A stretch of 64,000 bases of DNA. Origin: Hsuehochloa calcarea (Eukaryota > Streptophyta > Magnoliopsida > Poales > Poaceae). A program made the translations under genes and the position numbers. The notes under the pieces were generated by a model. That model was given only the letters and a program-made list of their open reading frames with translations. It was not told the DNA's origin and ran no database searches. Below, one piece after another: positions 23,501 to 36,365 of this stretch. The stretch spans positions 1 through 64,000 of the forward strand of contig JAYEVG010000033.1 of assembly GCA_036346395.1 (NCBI GenBank), read 5' to 3'. Position 1 is the first letter of the stretch. Every line of letters begins with the position of its first letter.

Positions 23501-26500
23501 AACTGAGGATAGAGCGTGGACATAATGTTTGGTTTCGATGAGGCTAAGTACTCCAAACTTTCATTTGTCAGTGGCCGTTCTGGGTTAATGATATGTGGTA
23601 CCAAATATCAGTTGTTTGAATTTTTAATCTCATATATGCAGGTATTTGCTTAGTGCTCACCTTCTTAACCATCTATCTATCAAGCAAGGATGGTCCCTCC
23701 TTTCTTATGGAGGGGCCTACCTAATCAGCTAATGGAGTAACCTGTGTGAACTTCTCTTTTTTTTGGGTCAATATCAAAATTTTATTCGCTTTATATTCTT
23801 TTTTTCTTTTCTTTTTGTCAGTTTTCTGATGGTACATAAAACTGTTTCAGGTTATCAAATTGTACGAAAGATGTGTTATTGCGTGTGCTAGTTATTCAGA
23901 GTTCTGGATCCGCTATGTGCAATGTATGGAGGTTAGAGGAAGCTTAGAACTAGCAAATAATGCTCTGGCTCGTGCTACTCATGTGTTTGTCAAGGTATTA
24001 TTTGATAAGATCACATGTATAACAATTTATACTTAGTAACATTGTGTATTTTTACCTTTTACCATTTCCTTTTTCTCCTCATTCATTATCATTCATGTTG
24101 CATATACTCCTATATGTATATGTACATCAATCAGCAAGCTCCTGAACGTGAATCTAACCAAAATTTGTTTCCCTATTCATGGTACTATTTTTCACTGCCA
24201 TGTAACATCTTGCTTTTGCACCTGTTAGATGAAAGCTTCTATGATTTGAGATTCCTTATTTACCAAGCAGGCTTGCAGAGAAAAAGAACAAAAACGAAAT
24301 ATGACACAATATCTGAATTAGTTTAGTCTGTAGGATGGTCAAATATATATTTACTCTTTACTGATAAATTGCTAACGATGTGCTGATTTGAGCAGACTTA
24401 CTTTTTTTACATCTTGTTGATCATTGATGCGTTGAAAACACAAAAGCAAAGTTACAATCTTGGTCATTATTAGTATCAGCTGCCAATTTGCCATTGATAA
24501 TCTCCTTTTGGTTCTGAAACAAAAATTGATATTTGGAGATCTTTTTTGCATGGGAATCTTTAAAAATTCTGCATTGAGAGGATAAATATCAGTATTAATG
24601 TTCTGATTTAGCGCAACATAACATAGCATATATTATAGCCATTTTTATTTTTAGATTTGCTGATAGCTACATGCCGTTTCTTTTATTATTTTTAACAGAA
24701 GCAGGCAGAAATCCATCTGTTTAATGCAAGATTCAAGGAGCTTAATGGAGATGCTTCTGGAGCACGTGTCGAATATCAGCATCTTTACTCAGAACTATGT
24801 CCTGGCTTGCTAGAAGCCATTGTGAAGCATTCTAATATGGAGCACCGGCTGGTATCACTTCAAACAAGCAACACTCTTGTTTCTGTTTTGTCAGTGTTCA
24901 AGAGTTCATTTAATTTTTATCCTTGCAGGGAGATAAAGAATCCGCTTGTTTAGTTTACGAGAAGGCCATTGTTGCTGAAAGGGAAAAGGAGCAGAGCCAG
25001 CTTTTGCCAACATTGCTGGTTCAGTACTCACGTTTCTTATATTTGGTAGGTGTATATCACAATTTTGAGTATCAAAATGTAAAAAAGAAAACTATAGTTT
25101 TCACACTTATCAAAAATTTGTCATCTGACAGTATCTGACCGTGTTTGTTGAACACACATGGTTAGCCGATAAAAGAGCAGTGTTAAGAATGGGTGCCTTT
25201 GTGCAGTTGTTTGAGTATGGTGAGACCATTTATAAAAAGTATGACTTCATTTGGCATACACTTTACAATCTAAGCACTCTGATTTTGTCTTTTTGAGCTA
25301 GGAGCTACTTTTTTTATTTATTTGATGAGTAGCTGACTGAACTTGATTATTATTATTTTCATTTTCTATTTACCTTTGTTCGGTTAGTGGAATCTTATGT
25401 ATTCTTTAAAATGTGTAGGTCATCCATGACTTGGAAAAGGCAAGGGAGATCTTAACTGAATTGTACAAGCAATCTAACATCACGAAACCAATTCTTGAGG
25501 TTACAACTTTTGAAATCTTTCTGAAATGATTCAGTTTCTCACCTTTATTTTTCTTGTCATTCCCTCCTTATCTTTCCCGTTTAATTCATCTTCTGTTCTT
25601 TTTCATTTATTTTGCAGGCTGTTATCTTTCTAGAGTCGATCTTTCCATCTGAAAAGCATATTGAATTTTTAGATTCACTGGTGGAGAAGTTTTCACACCT
25701 GAGCCAACTCAAGCGGAGTTGGCAAGTGCGACAAAGAAGAAATATCTTCCATTTTTTGGAGGTAATACTTAAAAGCTACACTTGGTACACTACAGTTCTC
25801 TTCTTCCTGTCTTCTTACCCTTTTAAAATAATTTCAACAATCAGACTGTTTGTACAATCATCGAATAGGGTAATATGCTAATCTAAATGCTATGTAAATG
25901 GGCTACACAGGCTTTTTTGTCTTCTTGATTGATCCAGTTTGGTAGTTAAGCTACTGATACATTTGCAAATTGTCTTCAGTTTTTGGATCTTTTTGGGGAT
26001 GCACAGTCAATCAAGAAGGCTACAACTCGGCATACAAATCTTTTTTCACGTAAGAGAAGCATTCTGCCATCAAAGAAACGAAGAGCAGATGATGGTATTA
26101 TGTCAGACAGAGACAAATTGGCTAAAACTGGGGATGTTACTCAGCCAGTCATGGGAACTGATCCAAATGCTCCTAATCCTCCAGTATGGCCTGCGACTTC
26201 TGAAGCATCGGGGCAACAATGGGGTGCTGCTTATGCACCTCAGGTAGCTTATATTCCTGTAGATCTGCATGATTTAGTACTTTTATTTATGTTTTATTTG
26301 GTGTACAAATTTAGATAAAAGAGATGAGTTTTGGAAAGGAAAAAAAGAATATGAGCAATGGGTCATTTTTTTTGTTGATTTGTCTGGGTTAGAACCTCTC
26401 TAAATCCTCCCAATTGTGGATATAATTTGGTTGTTATTCATCTCAATGTTTTCTGTCCCCTTACTTTCTCTTCCCAAACTTGCAGCTAGCATGTATGGTG

Positions 26501-28017
26501 TCCGTGCTGTTGGAAAATATGAAAATATGTTGATATCTGCTACTCTTTTCTGTGGCTTGCATCTTCTGTTTAGATGTGATCATTTGTTAGGTCTAATTTC
26601 TAAAATATCATTCCTATGATTCCTTTTATCACAGCTTAGGATTTTGAATTTTTGATAATAGAACTCTCGAGATTTTGCTCTTCTAGGTCTTCTGTAATAT
26701 GCCACTCTTACCATTTCTTTGGTATTATGCTGCTGTTGTGCTTAACTATATGTTGTTGCAAATGGACTTCAATTTGTTTTGCATTGCAGGCTGTGTATCC
26801 AGCATATGCAACTTATGACTACAGCCATCAAATGCCTCAATCTGCTCCTCAAGCAGCTGCTTATGGTGCCTATCCTCCAACATACTCTGCTCAGGTACTG
26901 AATCTGTTTTGCACCTAAATTTACACAATGCTTCTGGATATTTAAAACATTATGTTTAGTCATCTTCAAAATTTTGTTTTAAGGAAAGATGGTACATGTA
27001 TATGTATTTATGCACTTCACGTACACTTGTTTTCATCATCCACTCCATTACTTGTGCTTCAAGTGGGGATTCGTTATTTAATTTTATTGTTGGGGGTGAA
27101 AAAGATGGTAAACTTATTTGGTAACATAACCATCCCACCCCCACCCCCACCCCCAATCTGATGTGCTCCTAAAGAAACTATAATGGAAAGAAACATTAGG
27201 ATATCAAACTGACAATACGGCTGGGTCATGCCAGAATAATAGCGATGTCCAACGTTTGTATTTTGGGTTGATATTATTTGGTCTTTACTCTTCAGTTGTC
27301 TTCAGTCACTTATTCCTGTCAAGGATTAGCTCCACTACTTTCTCCGTGTTTCTGGCTTAGTTCTGAGGCTATCTTACCAAACATGCCATATTTTGCTACA
27401 CAGTCAAGGTTACTGCTTGTAATCTGTCAAATAAACCAAGTGGTACAGTCATACCTACTGACAGCAACCTTTGCGTTGCATAGTCACTCCAGGATTGGTT
27501 GTGTGGGCAACCAGTGGTCTGAACTTTGAAGTGTAAAGAGTCAGTCAATTCTGGATTAGTTACACTGGTGGCCTGCCTAGAACTGCTAAGTGTGATATCA
27601 CCGGCCGATATGAACCATCTGTAGCTTATTTTACATATAGATTGCTCACTTGTTAGCAATCGGTTTTAACTGGACTTAATTTCTCCACTGTTCTACATGA
27701 ATGGCATTGACTTGTTTGTTTGGGGTTATGGATAGTTGACTACAAATCACCCTTACCGCTTACACCTTGATACCTCATCTGTGCAACGAGCTATTTTCTA
27801 TCTTCACCACAGCATTAACTTATAATATGTTTGAGATCCATCTGATGCAAATCATTTGTCAAAAATATTGTAGGCCTACACACAACAAAGCTACGCACAA
27901 CCTGCAGCAATGGCCGTGGCAGCACCCGCAGCAGCACCAGCACCAGCACCCGCAGCAACCTACCCTCAGCAACCTGCGGCAGCTCAACCTTATTATGGCG
28001 CCACGACTTACTACTGA
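20503..28017 (+). CDS. PRP39: PRP39 pre-mRNA-processing factor (U1 snRNP-associated, HAT repeats)
   Basis: Thirteen exons join in frame: 20503-20887, 20967-21073, 21618-21847, 22498-22665, 22978-23338, 23851-23994, 24699-24851, 24929-25045, 25419-25499, 25618-25761, 25980-26243, 26790-26894, 27874-28017; 800 residues. All introns are GT-AG. After an Ala/Asp-rich N-terminus come half-a-TPR (HAT) repeats of PRP39: [20 protein letters not shown] (from residue ~141), [67 protein letters not shown]. The C-terminus has [16 protein letters not shown], then a Pro/Tyr/Gln/Ala-rich low-complexity end. In yeast and plants PRP39 acts in the U1 snRNP at 5' splice-site selection; loss delays flowering in Arabidopsis. 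Exon 10 enters and leaves in the expected frame, but about 17 codons inside it (25695-25745) look coding only in another frame. Confidence 0.9.
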
Positions 28018-29040
28018 TCTGTAGATTGACGATGAGGGTGCTTCAGCGGTTCAGTTTATTTGCCTTTGCATTTTTATCACTCTGCACCCTAATCAGCATA
28101 TCGCGGCACCAAGCCAAAGGCGTTGCAAGATTGCATGTATGTACTAGTGTTCGTTCCTGGAAGACCCTAGTGTATGTACTAGTGCTGTATTTTATCCATG
28201 TTCTATTTGCAATAGTGTTATTTCTGATCGCAGAGGATGTCGATGTGTTATGTGTGCACCGTGGCTGTGGTTGGCAGTCTACCGAGGATGATTCACCTTA
28301 GAGTCCAATGTAACGACTAGTCTCAACTTTCAAGATTTGTATAGAACATTTTGTCCTTATCGTTCATGTCTCTTGGAACTTCCGTGTTTTCTTGTTTCAC
28401 TTAGTTATCAACCGTTGTAGAGGTCATAATTGAGTTAGCTATACTGACCATGCATATGGATCTTTGTACATCGATAGTCCCTCCGAACTATGTTGTCCTT
28501 TATTTGGTGGTTGCAAAGCAACTTAATTGAAGCCAAGGGGGATTCTAGTGCTTAGGTAGTATATGCTGCTGTCTCATGGGCCCTAGTCTGTGCCTTGAGA
28601 AGTATAAGCTGGGGCGGATGAGCGCGGTGCATGCGCCAACTTTCAACTATTCTCTAGCGTGTTGAGAATATTCTAGTCATGCCAGCTCTCGCGGTCGCGG
28701 GGAAGACGAGACGGAATATGTGAATGTGAGCACCAGCGAGGGATAAAGCATTCACCACCGTACGCTACGGGCGCAGGGTGGTAGTGCCGTCTCCGCCGGA
28801 GGTGGCTTCGGGCAGGAAGACGGCCGGTGCGGAAGCGCACTTCGGGTGGGACCGGTGGGTCGCCCCCTCTTTCACTTTTCTTTTTTCTGTGATGCTCAGG
28901 CGTTGACCGGGGATGATGGTCAACGACAAGTCGGCGGCGCACGGCTCCAGGTCATGCGTCGCTTGATTTCTTTGTATTACTGTTCATAAAGGGGTGTATT
29001 GTGCATATAATTACTGTTCATACAATATGATGTTATGTAG
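28018..29040. other. PRP39 3' UTR and unidentified sequence
   Basis: The first ~350 bases after the stop are the probable 3' UTR. Bases 28640-28960 are GC-rich with an antisense open frame of 89 codons lacking any known motif. Nothing else is recognised. Confidence 0.35.
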
Positions 29041-29255
29041 TGCAATCAACATTCGTTCTTTCATACAATCATCGATCGGTTTGGGTGGCGACTTCAAGTC
29101 GGCAGGCGGTAGATTAGAATGAATTTATAATTTCAATCTACGGTACAATCGACATCCAATTTTTCATACAATCCACCGATCGGTATTGTGTCGACGACTT
29201 CAAGTCGGCTCGCAGTAGATTAGAATGGATTTGCACTATAGAAAAATCAATCTAG
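29041..29255. repeat. Tandem duplication of about 105 bp
   Basis: TCATACAATC occurs at 29061 and 29164, ACTTCAAGTC at 29091 and 29197, and AGTAGATTAGAATG-like words follow each. The two units are about 103-106 bases apart and similar over most of their length. Confidence 0.8.
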
Positions 29256-29399
29256 AAAGCCAAGTTTGCAAAATTGAAAGCAATCTAGAAAAATGATTCA
29301 ATATACGAGTGTCGTTATTTGACAGTTACTTTTCGACGGTTACTTTTCGATGCGAGGAGTGTCGATCGTGCTGATAACGTGTTGAGTAACCGTCGCTGG

Positions 29400-29639
29400 C
29401 GAGTTCAGTCCGAGCGATTACCTTGTAAACAATATTCAGAATCGTAAGAACAAAGGAAGAACACAAGAACACAACAGTAGATTGAACACAGAGATATGAG
29501 GGGACTTCAGGCTTCACTTTATTGCTCTTCAATCAATCGTGTTACAATGGTAGGGGGTCCCCTCTATATATAGCCTCCTGACCCTGCTAGGGTTTCTGGC
29601 GGAGTGCCCATACATGGGCCGACCCAGAGTTTCTTAACA
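29400..29639 (-). repeat. Copia LTR copy (3' side)
   Basis: Minus-strand start TGTTAAGAAACTC lies directly after the polypurine tract at 29640-29650. The part 29493-29639 matches the other LTR piece. Below it, the minus strand reads AACACGTTATCAGCACGA at 29369-29386, wording I know from the start of the internal region of some plant Copia elements. The exact LTR end is uncertain. Confidence 0.6.
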
Positions 29640-29936
29640 CTCCCCCTTGGGCACCCATTCTCACATGTGCATATCTTGTTAAAACTCCATAAAAACCCAG
29701 TGGAATTTTTTTGGAGAAAGAGTACATGACATACGTTCAACTATGTTGCACGAATTGCCTCATTAAAAACCTTAGCCGAGAAACTTAAGAAAACTCGTCA
29801 AGGGAAAAAGAGTATAATCCACTCAATTTCATTTAATCTCCAGGGTTTATTCTTTGAATACTCGATCTTCGTGATCAAATTTTTAATAAAGAGTTCGTGA
29901 AGATTCCCCCTGAATTCTGCACTTCTCTAAGTTTCA

Positions 29937-32076
29937 TCATTCCAATTCCACGTATGCATCTTTCAAAGCTAGACGTTGGTAGTGACTTAGTGAATAAATC
30001 TGCAAGATTTTCACATGACTTCGTATCAGTACTTTAATTTCGTCAATCTTTTGCAATTCGTGAGCATAGAAGAACTTATGATTGATATGCTTAGTGAGAG
30101 GACTCTTCACATAACCCTTTTGCACTTATGCAACACAAGCTGCATTATCTTTATAGATAATAGTGGGAGTTTGCGTGGTATTCAATCAACATGATTGTTG
30201 GATGTGGTGAATCATCCGTCGAAGCCAAGAACATTTCCGTGAGGCTTCATACATTGCTATAATTTCCGAGTGGTTCGTCAAGTAGATACAAGACTTTGCT
30301 TAGACGATTTTCATGAAATTGCGTTCCACCATATAGGAATACATAACTGCTTTTGCGACTTAGTCAGTATATGGTCCGACGGATACCCAACATCTGCGTA
30401 GCTAGTCACAGTTAGGTCTTGATTTTTTTCTGTAGAATAGGCCAAGATCTTTGCTTCCTTGGAGGTATCAGAAGATGTCCTTTATTCCCTACCAATGCCT
30501 TTTGGTAGGTTCTGCAATGTACCTTGCTAGCAGGTTCACTGCAAATGCAATGTCCGGTCTAGTACAGTTTGCCAAATACATGAGTGCTTCTATTGCACTC
30601 AAGTACGGGAATTCTGGTCCCAGGACTTCCTCCCCCTCTTCTTTAGGTCTGACGAGTCCTTATCCCTGCGCAGGATCTTCCGACCATCGGTACTTTCGAA
30701 GGATATGCCTTTTCAAAGCCGAACCGTTCTAACACTTTCTGAGTGTAAGTTAACTGATGTACTAAAATCCCTTCAGGGGTATGCTCAAGCTGCAAGCCTA
30801 GGCAGTATTTGATTTTACCCAAATATTTTATTTCGAACTCTGACTCCAGATAAGAGCTTGCTTTCTTAATATCTTCCATGGTTCCGATGATATTCAAATC
30901 ATCTACATATACTGAGATTATACAGAATCCATCATGGGATTATTGTATAAAAATATAGGGACAATCCTCATTGTTTGTGTAGCCTTTCTTGCAGAGAAAG
31001 TCACTCAAGCGATTATACCATATTTTGCCTAATTGTTTCAGTCCATACAGTGACTTTCTGAGTTGCACACTGTACAGATTTCTGTTTGCTCTGTCTTGGT
31101 TCGGAACAGGGATACCTTAAGGTACTTTCATATAAATGTTCGAATCCAAGTTCCCATAAAGGTATGCATTTACCACATCCATCAATTTCATTTCCAAATT
31201 CAAGTTTACTGCCATCGAGATTAAATATCTAAAGGTAGTTCCGCCCATGACCCGAGAATAAGTTTCTTTATAATCGACTCCTAGTCGTTGAGTGAAACCT
31301 TGTGCAACAGCCTTGCTTTATGCCTTACAACTTCATTGTTTTTATTTCTCATTCGAACAAATACCCACTTATACCCTACGGGGTGCACATGGGGAGGTGT
31401 GCGGCTTACAGACCCAAATACCTCTTTTTTATTCAGAGATAATAATTCTACTTCAATTGTCTTCTTCCAATCTTTCCAATATGATCTTTTCTTACATTCA
31501 GCGAGCGATGTAGGCTCTGGATCAAGATCGATGATTGTGATAATTTTCTTTGCAAAATAAATATCGCATTGGCTGTTGTTCTATTCATAGATTCTCCTGT
31601 GGTCACATAATTTATAGCTATTTCTTCATGGGGCGATACTTCTAATGTTTCTACTTGCTTACCGCCACTTTCAATTACGGGGCAAGTCCATTTAGTTTTT
31701 CAGCTCCAATGTGTGTGCACACATCCATACTGATGTCTCCCTCAGTGGAAATATTCAAATCCGGTATGCCTTTTATTGAAGGTTCCATACTGGTGCCAGG
31801 TCTCAACTGGTTCCCCTTCTGGTTGTGGGGAGCTTCAGTGATCGACTGTGTCAAGTCCTTCTTATCCTTTTTCGCCAGGCGTCCCCGGTTACTTGGGTTT
31901 CGAGGGGCTGGAGTTTTCGTCCTTTTATTATGAGGCCTTTGGACGAGATTAGGAATACCTTCAATTTTCTTTGATATTTCAACCCTCTCTGGCCCATTTC
32001 GTGCAGGGACATGTAACTTGGTCACGCTCTTCAAATCACTAAAGTGGTCAGGCAGTTGATTCGCTAATGCTTGCAA
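29937..32076 (-). pseudogene. Copia reverse transcriptase and RNase H, broken
   Basis: Recognisable pieces on the minus strand include ANQLPDHFSDLKSVTKLHVP (31990-32070, linker before RT), SSYLESEFEIKYLGKIKYCL and EGILVHQLTYTQKVLERFGF (30700-30890, RT C-terminus), and TKHINHKFFYAHELQK (~30050-30100, RNase H C-terminus). Parts of the RT core between 30900 and 31600 can be followed only by changing frame. Confidence 0.75.
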
Positions 32077-32088
32077 ATCAATTTTCTT

Positions 32089-33547
32089 CTAGACTTCTCT
32101 CTTTGTTTCAATAGTGCGCGGGTCATGTGCATGAATTCCCGTGGCTTGCCATGTCAGTTCCCGATATTTTTCACCAAGGGGTTGATTTCCTCCTCCTAAT
32201 GACGGGAAACTACCCTCATCAAATATGCTGTCAGCGAAGCAGGCTGTATGCAAATATCCAGTCATGGGGTCCAGATACCTAATTATGGATGCTATCTCAT
32301 AACCAATGTATATCCCAGACTTTCGGAGATTGTCCATTGCAGTTCGCTGCGGTGGTGGTATAGGTACATAAACCTTGCAACCAAACCTTCGTAGATGAGA
32401 GATTTTTGATGCTGACCCTTGTGATAGTTGCATAGGTGAATGGATGTTATATGCTGATGGTCGAAAATTGATGAGAGTTGCTGCATGCAGGACTGCGTGT
32501 CCCCGACATGTAGTTGGTAAATTATATTTAATTTTTTTAAATTAATACCTCTGCTTTTCCATTCTGGGTGTGTACATATGGTACGGAATGCTTAACGGTA
32601 ATTTCCATTGCCATACAATAATCATCAAATGCCTTTGAAGTAAATTCTCCGGCGTTGTCCATCTTGATGGACTTCATATGATGACCGGGGAAATTATTCT
32701 TAATCTTAATTATCTGCGAGATTAGCTTTGTAAAAGCGTGATTTCTCGTAGACAATAAGCATACATGCGACCATTTCGAGGAAGTATAGATGAGCACCAT
32801 AAAGTACCTAAATGGCCCTGACTGTATAGGACCGCAAATGTCTCCCTGGATACAGTCCAGAAATGCAGGGATTTCATCTTTTACTTTCAGAGTAGAGTGT
32901 CTAGTAATCATTTTTCTAGTGGCACATGCAGGGCACACAAAATCTTCTGGATTCGGGGAATTCTTTACATTGACATTATGTCCATAAGAATTAGTAATTA
33001 AATTTCTCATCATTCTAAGACCGGGATGGCCTAATCTATCATGCCAGAGACAAAAAAAGTTCAGAGCTTCTAAAAGTTATTTTCAGGATAGTATAGGTTG
33101 CAGGTGCCTTAATGTGAGTGTAGCATAGCCCAGATTCATATGAAGGAAGTATTTTTAATACCCTTTTTTTATTTTCCTCGCGCTTTGTAATGAGTAGGTA
33201 TTCCTTACCATACTCTTCTTCAGTCTCTACGTGGAGATCGTTAGCGCGAATATCTTTAAAGCTTAAGAGAGTCCTAGTCGATTCTGGGTACAACAAAGCT
33301 TCTTCAATGACCAATGTTGTGCCCATCGGGAGTATAATTGTGGCTCTTCCTGAGCCTATTACACAAGTATCGCTGTCTGCGATTGTCGTAAGACTACCAG
33401 CATTCTTGCTAATCGACTGAATTTTTTTATCTCTCTTAATATGGTATTCGTTGTGCCGCTATCTGCTAAGCATACTTCCTCCATAGAGCGCCACACGCGT
33501 TCTGGTATATATAAAGTATTTAATAATATGGGTAGGAAATAATCCAC
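32089..33547 (-). pseudogene. Copia protease and integrase, broken
   Basis: The protease motif LADSGTTNTI is near 33450. Integrase follows: CPACATRKMITRH and FLDCIQGDICGPIQSG, with the zinc-finger CPAC and the first catalytic Asp. Next are SIKMDNAGEFTSKAFDDYC with the second Asp, and HTQNGKAE. The C-terminal part SHLRRFGCKVYVPIPPPQRT and KSGIYIGYE is at 32290-32400. A frame change separates core and C-terminus near 32430-32540. Confidence 0.78.
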
Positions 33548-33878
33548 ATATATAAGTAAAATACTTCAAAACAGAACACAATTTGCTATTAACACGGGGA
33601 AAATTCATGTGAGACTCGTAATAAGAATTTATTGCTTTGCTCTCCTAGAACTTACAACCATTGTTCAAAATTAATGTTCTATCACAACCATAAACTGCAA
33701 ATGACTATAAAATCTAAGTGCAATGCGTGCACTAGATTGAATCAGCAAAGTACCAAGAAACTTCTCCCTGAATCGGTGCCATGTCCATCTTCTCTTCTTC
33801 AGCAACTACAGCTGCTGCGATGTCCAAAGAAGGTGTGATGGGTGCTACTACTGAGATATCCGTATCCATGGGTGCATC

Positions 33879-34530
33879 CTATGATTGTGGATCCTCTATG
33901 TCTGCAATGATGAGATGTGCCTCATGCTGTCCTTTGCTCTTCTTCTTGGCCTTGAAAGCATTAATCACGTGCTGCGGTTCACGACAAACACGTGACCAAC
34001 GTCCCCAAGTGCCACATTTGTAGCTACTTTGGTCCTGCTGACCATAGGGCTTCTCATCACGCTTCTTTTGTTCACCCTTCTTGGTTTGAGCATACTGCTT
34101 GGTTTTGTGACCCATGACTTTACTTTTCTTGTCTCTTTCTTTTGAGTGAGGCTTCCTCACCTTGTAGCTGCTTGCATTGACTTTATGGCCAACTTTGCTA
34201 CTAGTCTGTCAGAGGATATAGTTTTTTCGAGAATGTTATCTTGAGCTTCCGCAACTTGCATGATATCGATCAGTTCGGCATACTCCTTGTAGCCGTCCTG
34301 ACGATAGTTGCGTGCATATTGTACCACATTTGGGTGAAAGGTAGAGAGAGTTTTCTCGATCTTCTGCTCATCTGTGGTTACTTTACCACAAAGTTGAAGA
34401 TTTGTACAAGTGCAATGCAGAATTATACCCCCTCAAGGCATTGTAGTAAGCAAAACGTAGTCGATTCCATTCTTACTCTGCTTGAGGAAGAATGATGTAC
34501 TCCAGTTTCTCAAACCGCTTCTTCAGTGCG
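33879..34530 (-). pseudogene. Copia gag remnant with damaged zinc knuckle
   Basis: The minus strand encodes KCGTWGRWSRVC, a CCHC knuckle in which the first Cys has become Ser and the His has become Arg. A Lys-rich linker follows. Further 5' the gag helix text ALKKRFEKLEYIILPQ ends right at the truncated LTR piece at 34531, so the leader and the start of gag are missing. Confidence 0.7.
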
Positions 34531-34673
34531 GTATGAGGGGACTTCAGGCTTCGCTTTATTACTCTTCAATCAATTATCTTGTAATGATGGAGGGTCTCCT
34601 CTATATACAGCCTCTTGATTTTGCTAAAGTTTCTGGTGAGATGATCATACATAGGCCGGCGTATAGTCCAACA
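34531..34673 (-). repeat. Truncated Copia LTR copy (5' side)
   Basis: Minus strand starts TGTTGGACTATACGCC and matches 29493-29639 for about 140 bases. It lacks the rest of the LTR, the PBS and the leader. Confidence 0.7.
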
Positions 34674-34678
34674 ATGGG

Positions 34679-34694
34679 GTGTGTGTGTGTGTGT
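34679..34694. repeat. (GT)n microsatellite
   Basis: Eight GT units directly beside the Copia end. Confidence 0.9.
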
Positions 34695-36365
34695 TGGTTT
34701 GATAAAGAAAGAGAACAGAAGCGCCTCTCCCATGGGACCCACCTGGCTTAGCTGCATCGGCGTCTCCACCGCCGAAGCGGGTCGGCGTCGTACATCTCCT
34801 TGGATCGAGACTGCAACGTGCGTGCGCTCTTGTTTGCCACGACCGCCTCCTCGTCTTACCCGCTCCACCTGCCTATTTTATCGTAGCACCAGTAGTACCT
34901 TTTTGTTCCACTCGTCTCCTCGACACACCGAGCGTGTAAAAACGCTCGTCGGCACCGTCGAATTCATTCAATGTTCCTGCCGCTCGCTGGGCTGCATTGC
35001 ATACATACTCCTGTGAATGAGCTGCTCCGCTCAAGGTACGTACGCTTTCGTATGGATATCTTTGGAAGAGTCCTGCTATACATACCATGTTCTACGTACG
35101 TGTGATTTCATTACGACAGCCTCCTCGTCAAGCGACGCGACGGCATCACGCTCATGCGACCCGGCTCTTCTTTTCCTAGTGCAATTCGTGGCAAACAACT
35201 AGTCATCCAGCATCTTCACGAACCAAAGTGATCCACACATACACGCACGTGCCTTCCCCAGGAAGGTGGTGGAGGTGCCCCTCTCTAATCGCTTGCCTTG
35301 GATCGCTCCTTTTTAGCTCCTTGATAAAGAACAGCTAGCTGCAGCTTAGCTACATTTTCTTAATTAAGTCTTTACTGATGTAATTTGAACAAGGAGTTGT
35401 TCATCTAAAGGACTAAGATGTTCATATCACATACAACTTATTTCTTTGATTAGATTCGAAAGGAACACGAAGCACTTGCCAAAAGCGCTGGTGCCATCCA
35501 AACGAATGATCTACAAGAATGGTGCTGGTTTGAAGATTATCGGCAAAAACATTACGCTGTCGAGAGATTTGTGGTTAAGGCCTAAATATAACAAATGGCC
35601 AAGTGGTGCTGGGATTTTGGACTATCTCTGCTTGGGAGATTAGAGACGAAGGGGAGTAGTTGGAGCTAGACGGTGATTATGGGCTTACAATGGTGTGTGG
35701 CCGTGACGGAAGGGAGTTACCGGCTCGGGTGAGGAGAGGGGATCGTGTGTGTTTGTCATTACCGATCTTTGAAAGGACACATCAAGTATAGTTGTATTGT
35801 TTTACCGATCTCTATTAGGATCTGATAAGCCAAAACATTGGAGCTATTCCGGTCCCAGTTGCGTGATCGAAGACAAAGTATTTAGTGCTAGATCATATTT
35901 GCTTGGAACATGTAGGCGAAGCTTCCATTTGTGGCAGTGCTTACAAAGTTATGTATCTTCATCAAGTTGACTACGTCTTGATCACTTCACTATTTAGAAC
36001 ACCTTGATGGTTTTAACTTGTCAGATGCGTAGGTAATAATATTTTTTTTCGATTACAAGGAAGATGCATGCACACCACACACACATGAGTGTGCCCCCTT
36101 AGTACATGCCTAGACAAACAGAGGTTGGGGATAAATTTGTGTTTTTTATTGAAGCATATTTGCATATGCGTAAAGGTGGACATCAGAATTTGAACTCTGA
36201 TGGATAAAGTTGTACACCCACAACTCCCACAGTAGGTGTGGATGTTGAGTTGGATACCAGAGTATCTGACGTCATTTCTACCGGTGTACTAGAATTGATG
36301 CTTGTTTAACAAGTGCAGGAAATTGCACAAGTACTGACCGACGGAAGGCAACCAATCCCTCGGAC
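34695..36365. other. Upstream region of the WEB gene, no gene established
   Basis: About 1.7 kb. Bases 35449-35580 are open in two overlapping frames; one reads KEHEALAKSAGAIQTNDLQE and then QEWCWFEDYRQKHYAVERF before a stop. It looks protein-like, but I do not recognise it and see no partner exon. The remainder is AT-rich, with CA words at 36075-36090. Confidence 0.3.

Larger units (their letters stand above)
29300..34673 (-). mobile_element. Degenerate Copia LTR retrotransposon
   Basis: On the minus strand the order is LTR, gag, protease, integrase, reverse transcriptase, RNase H, LTR, which is the Copia order. The two LTR pieces share ATGAGGGGACTTCAGGCTTC and most of the following ~140 bases (34531-34673 and 29493-29639). 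Both start TGTT on the minus strand. A polypurine tract (minus strand CCAAGGGGGAG) is next to 29640. Every reading frame has stops or frame changes, so the element is dead. The lower boundary is uncertain. Confidence 0.85.
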
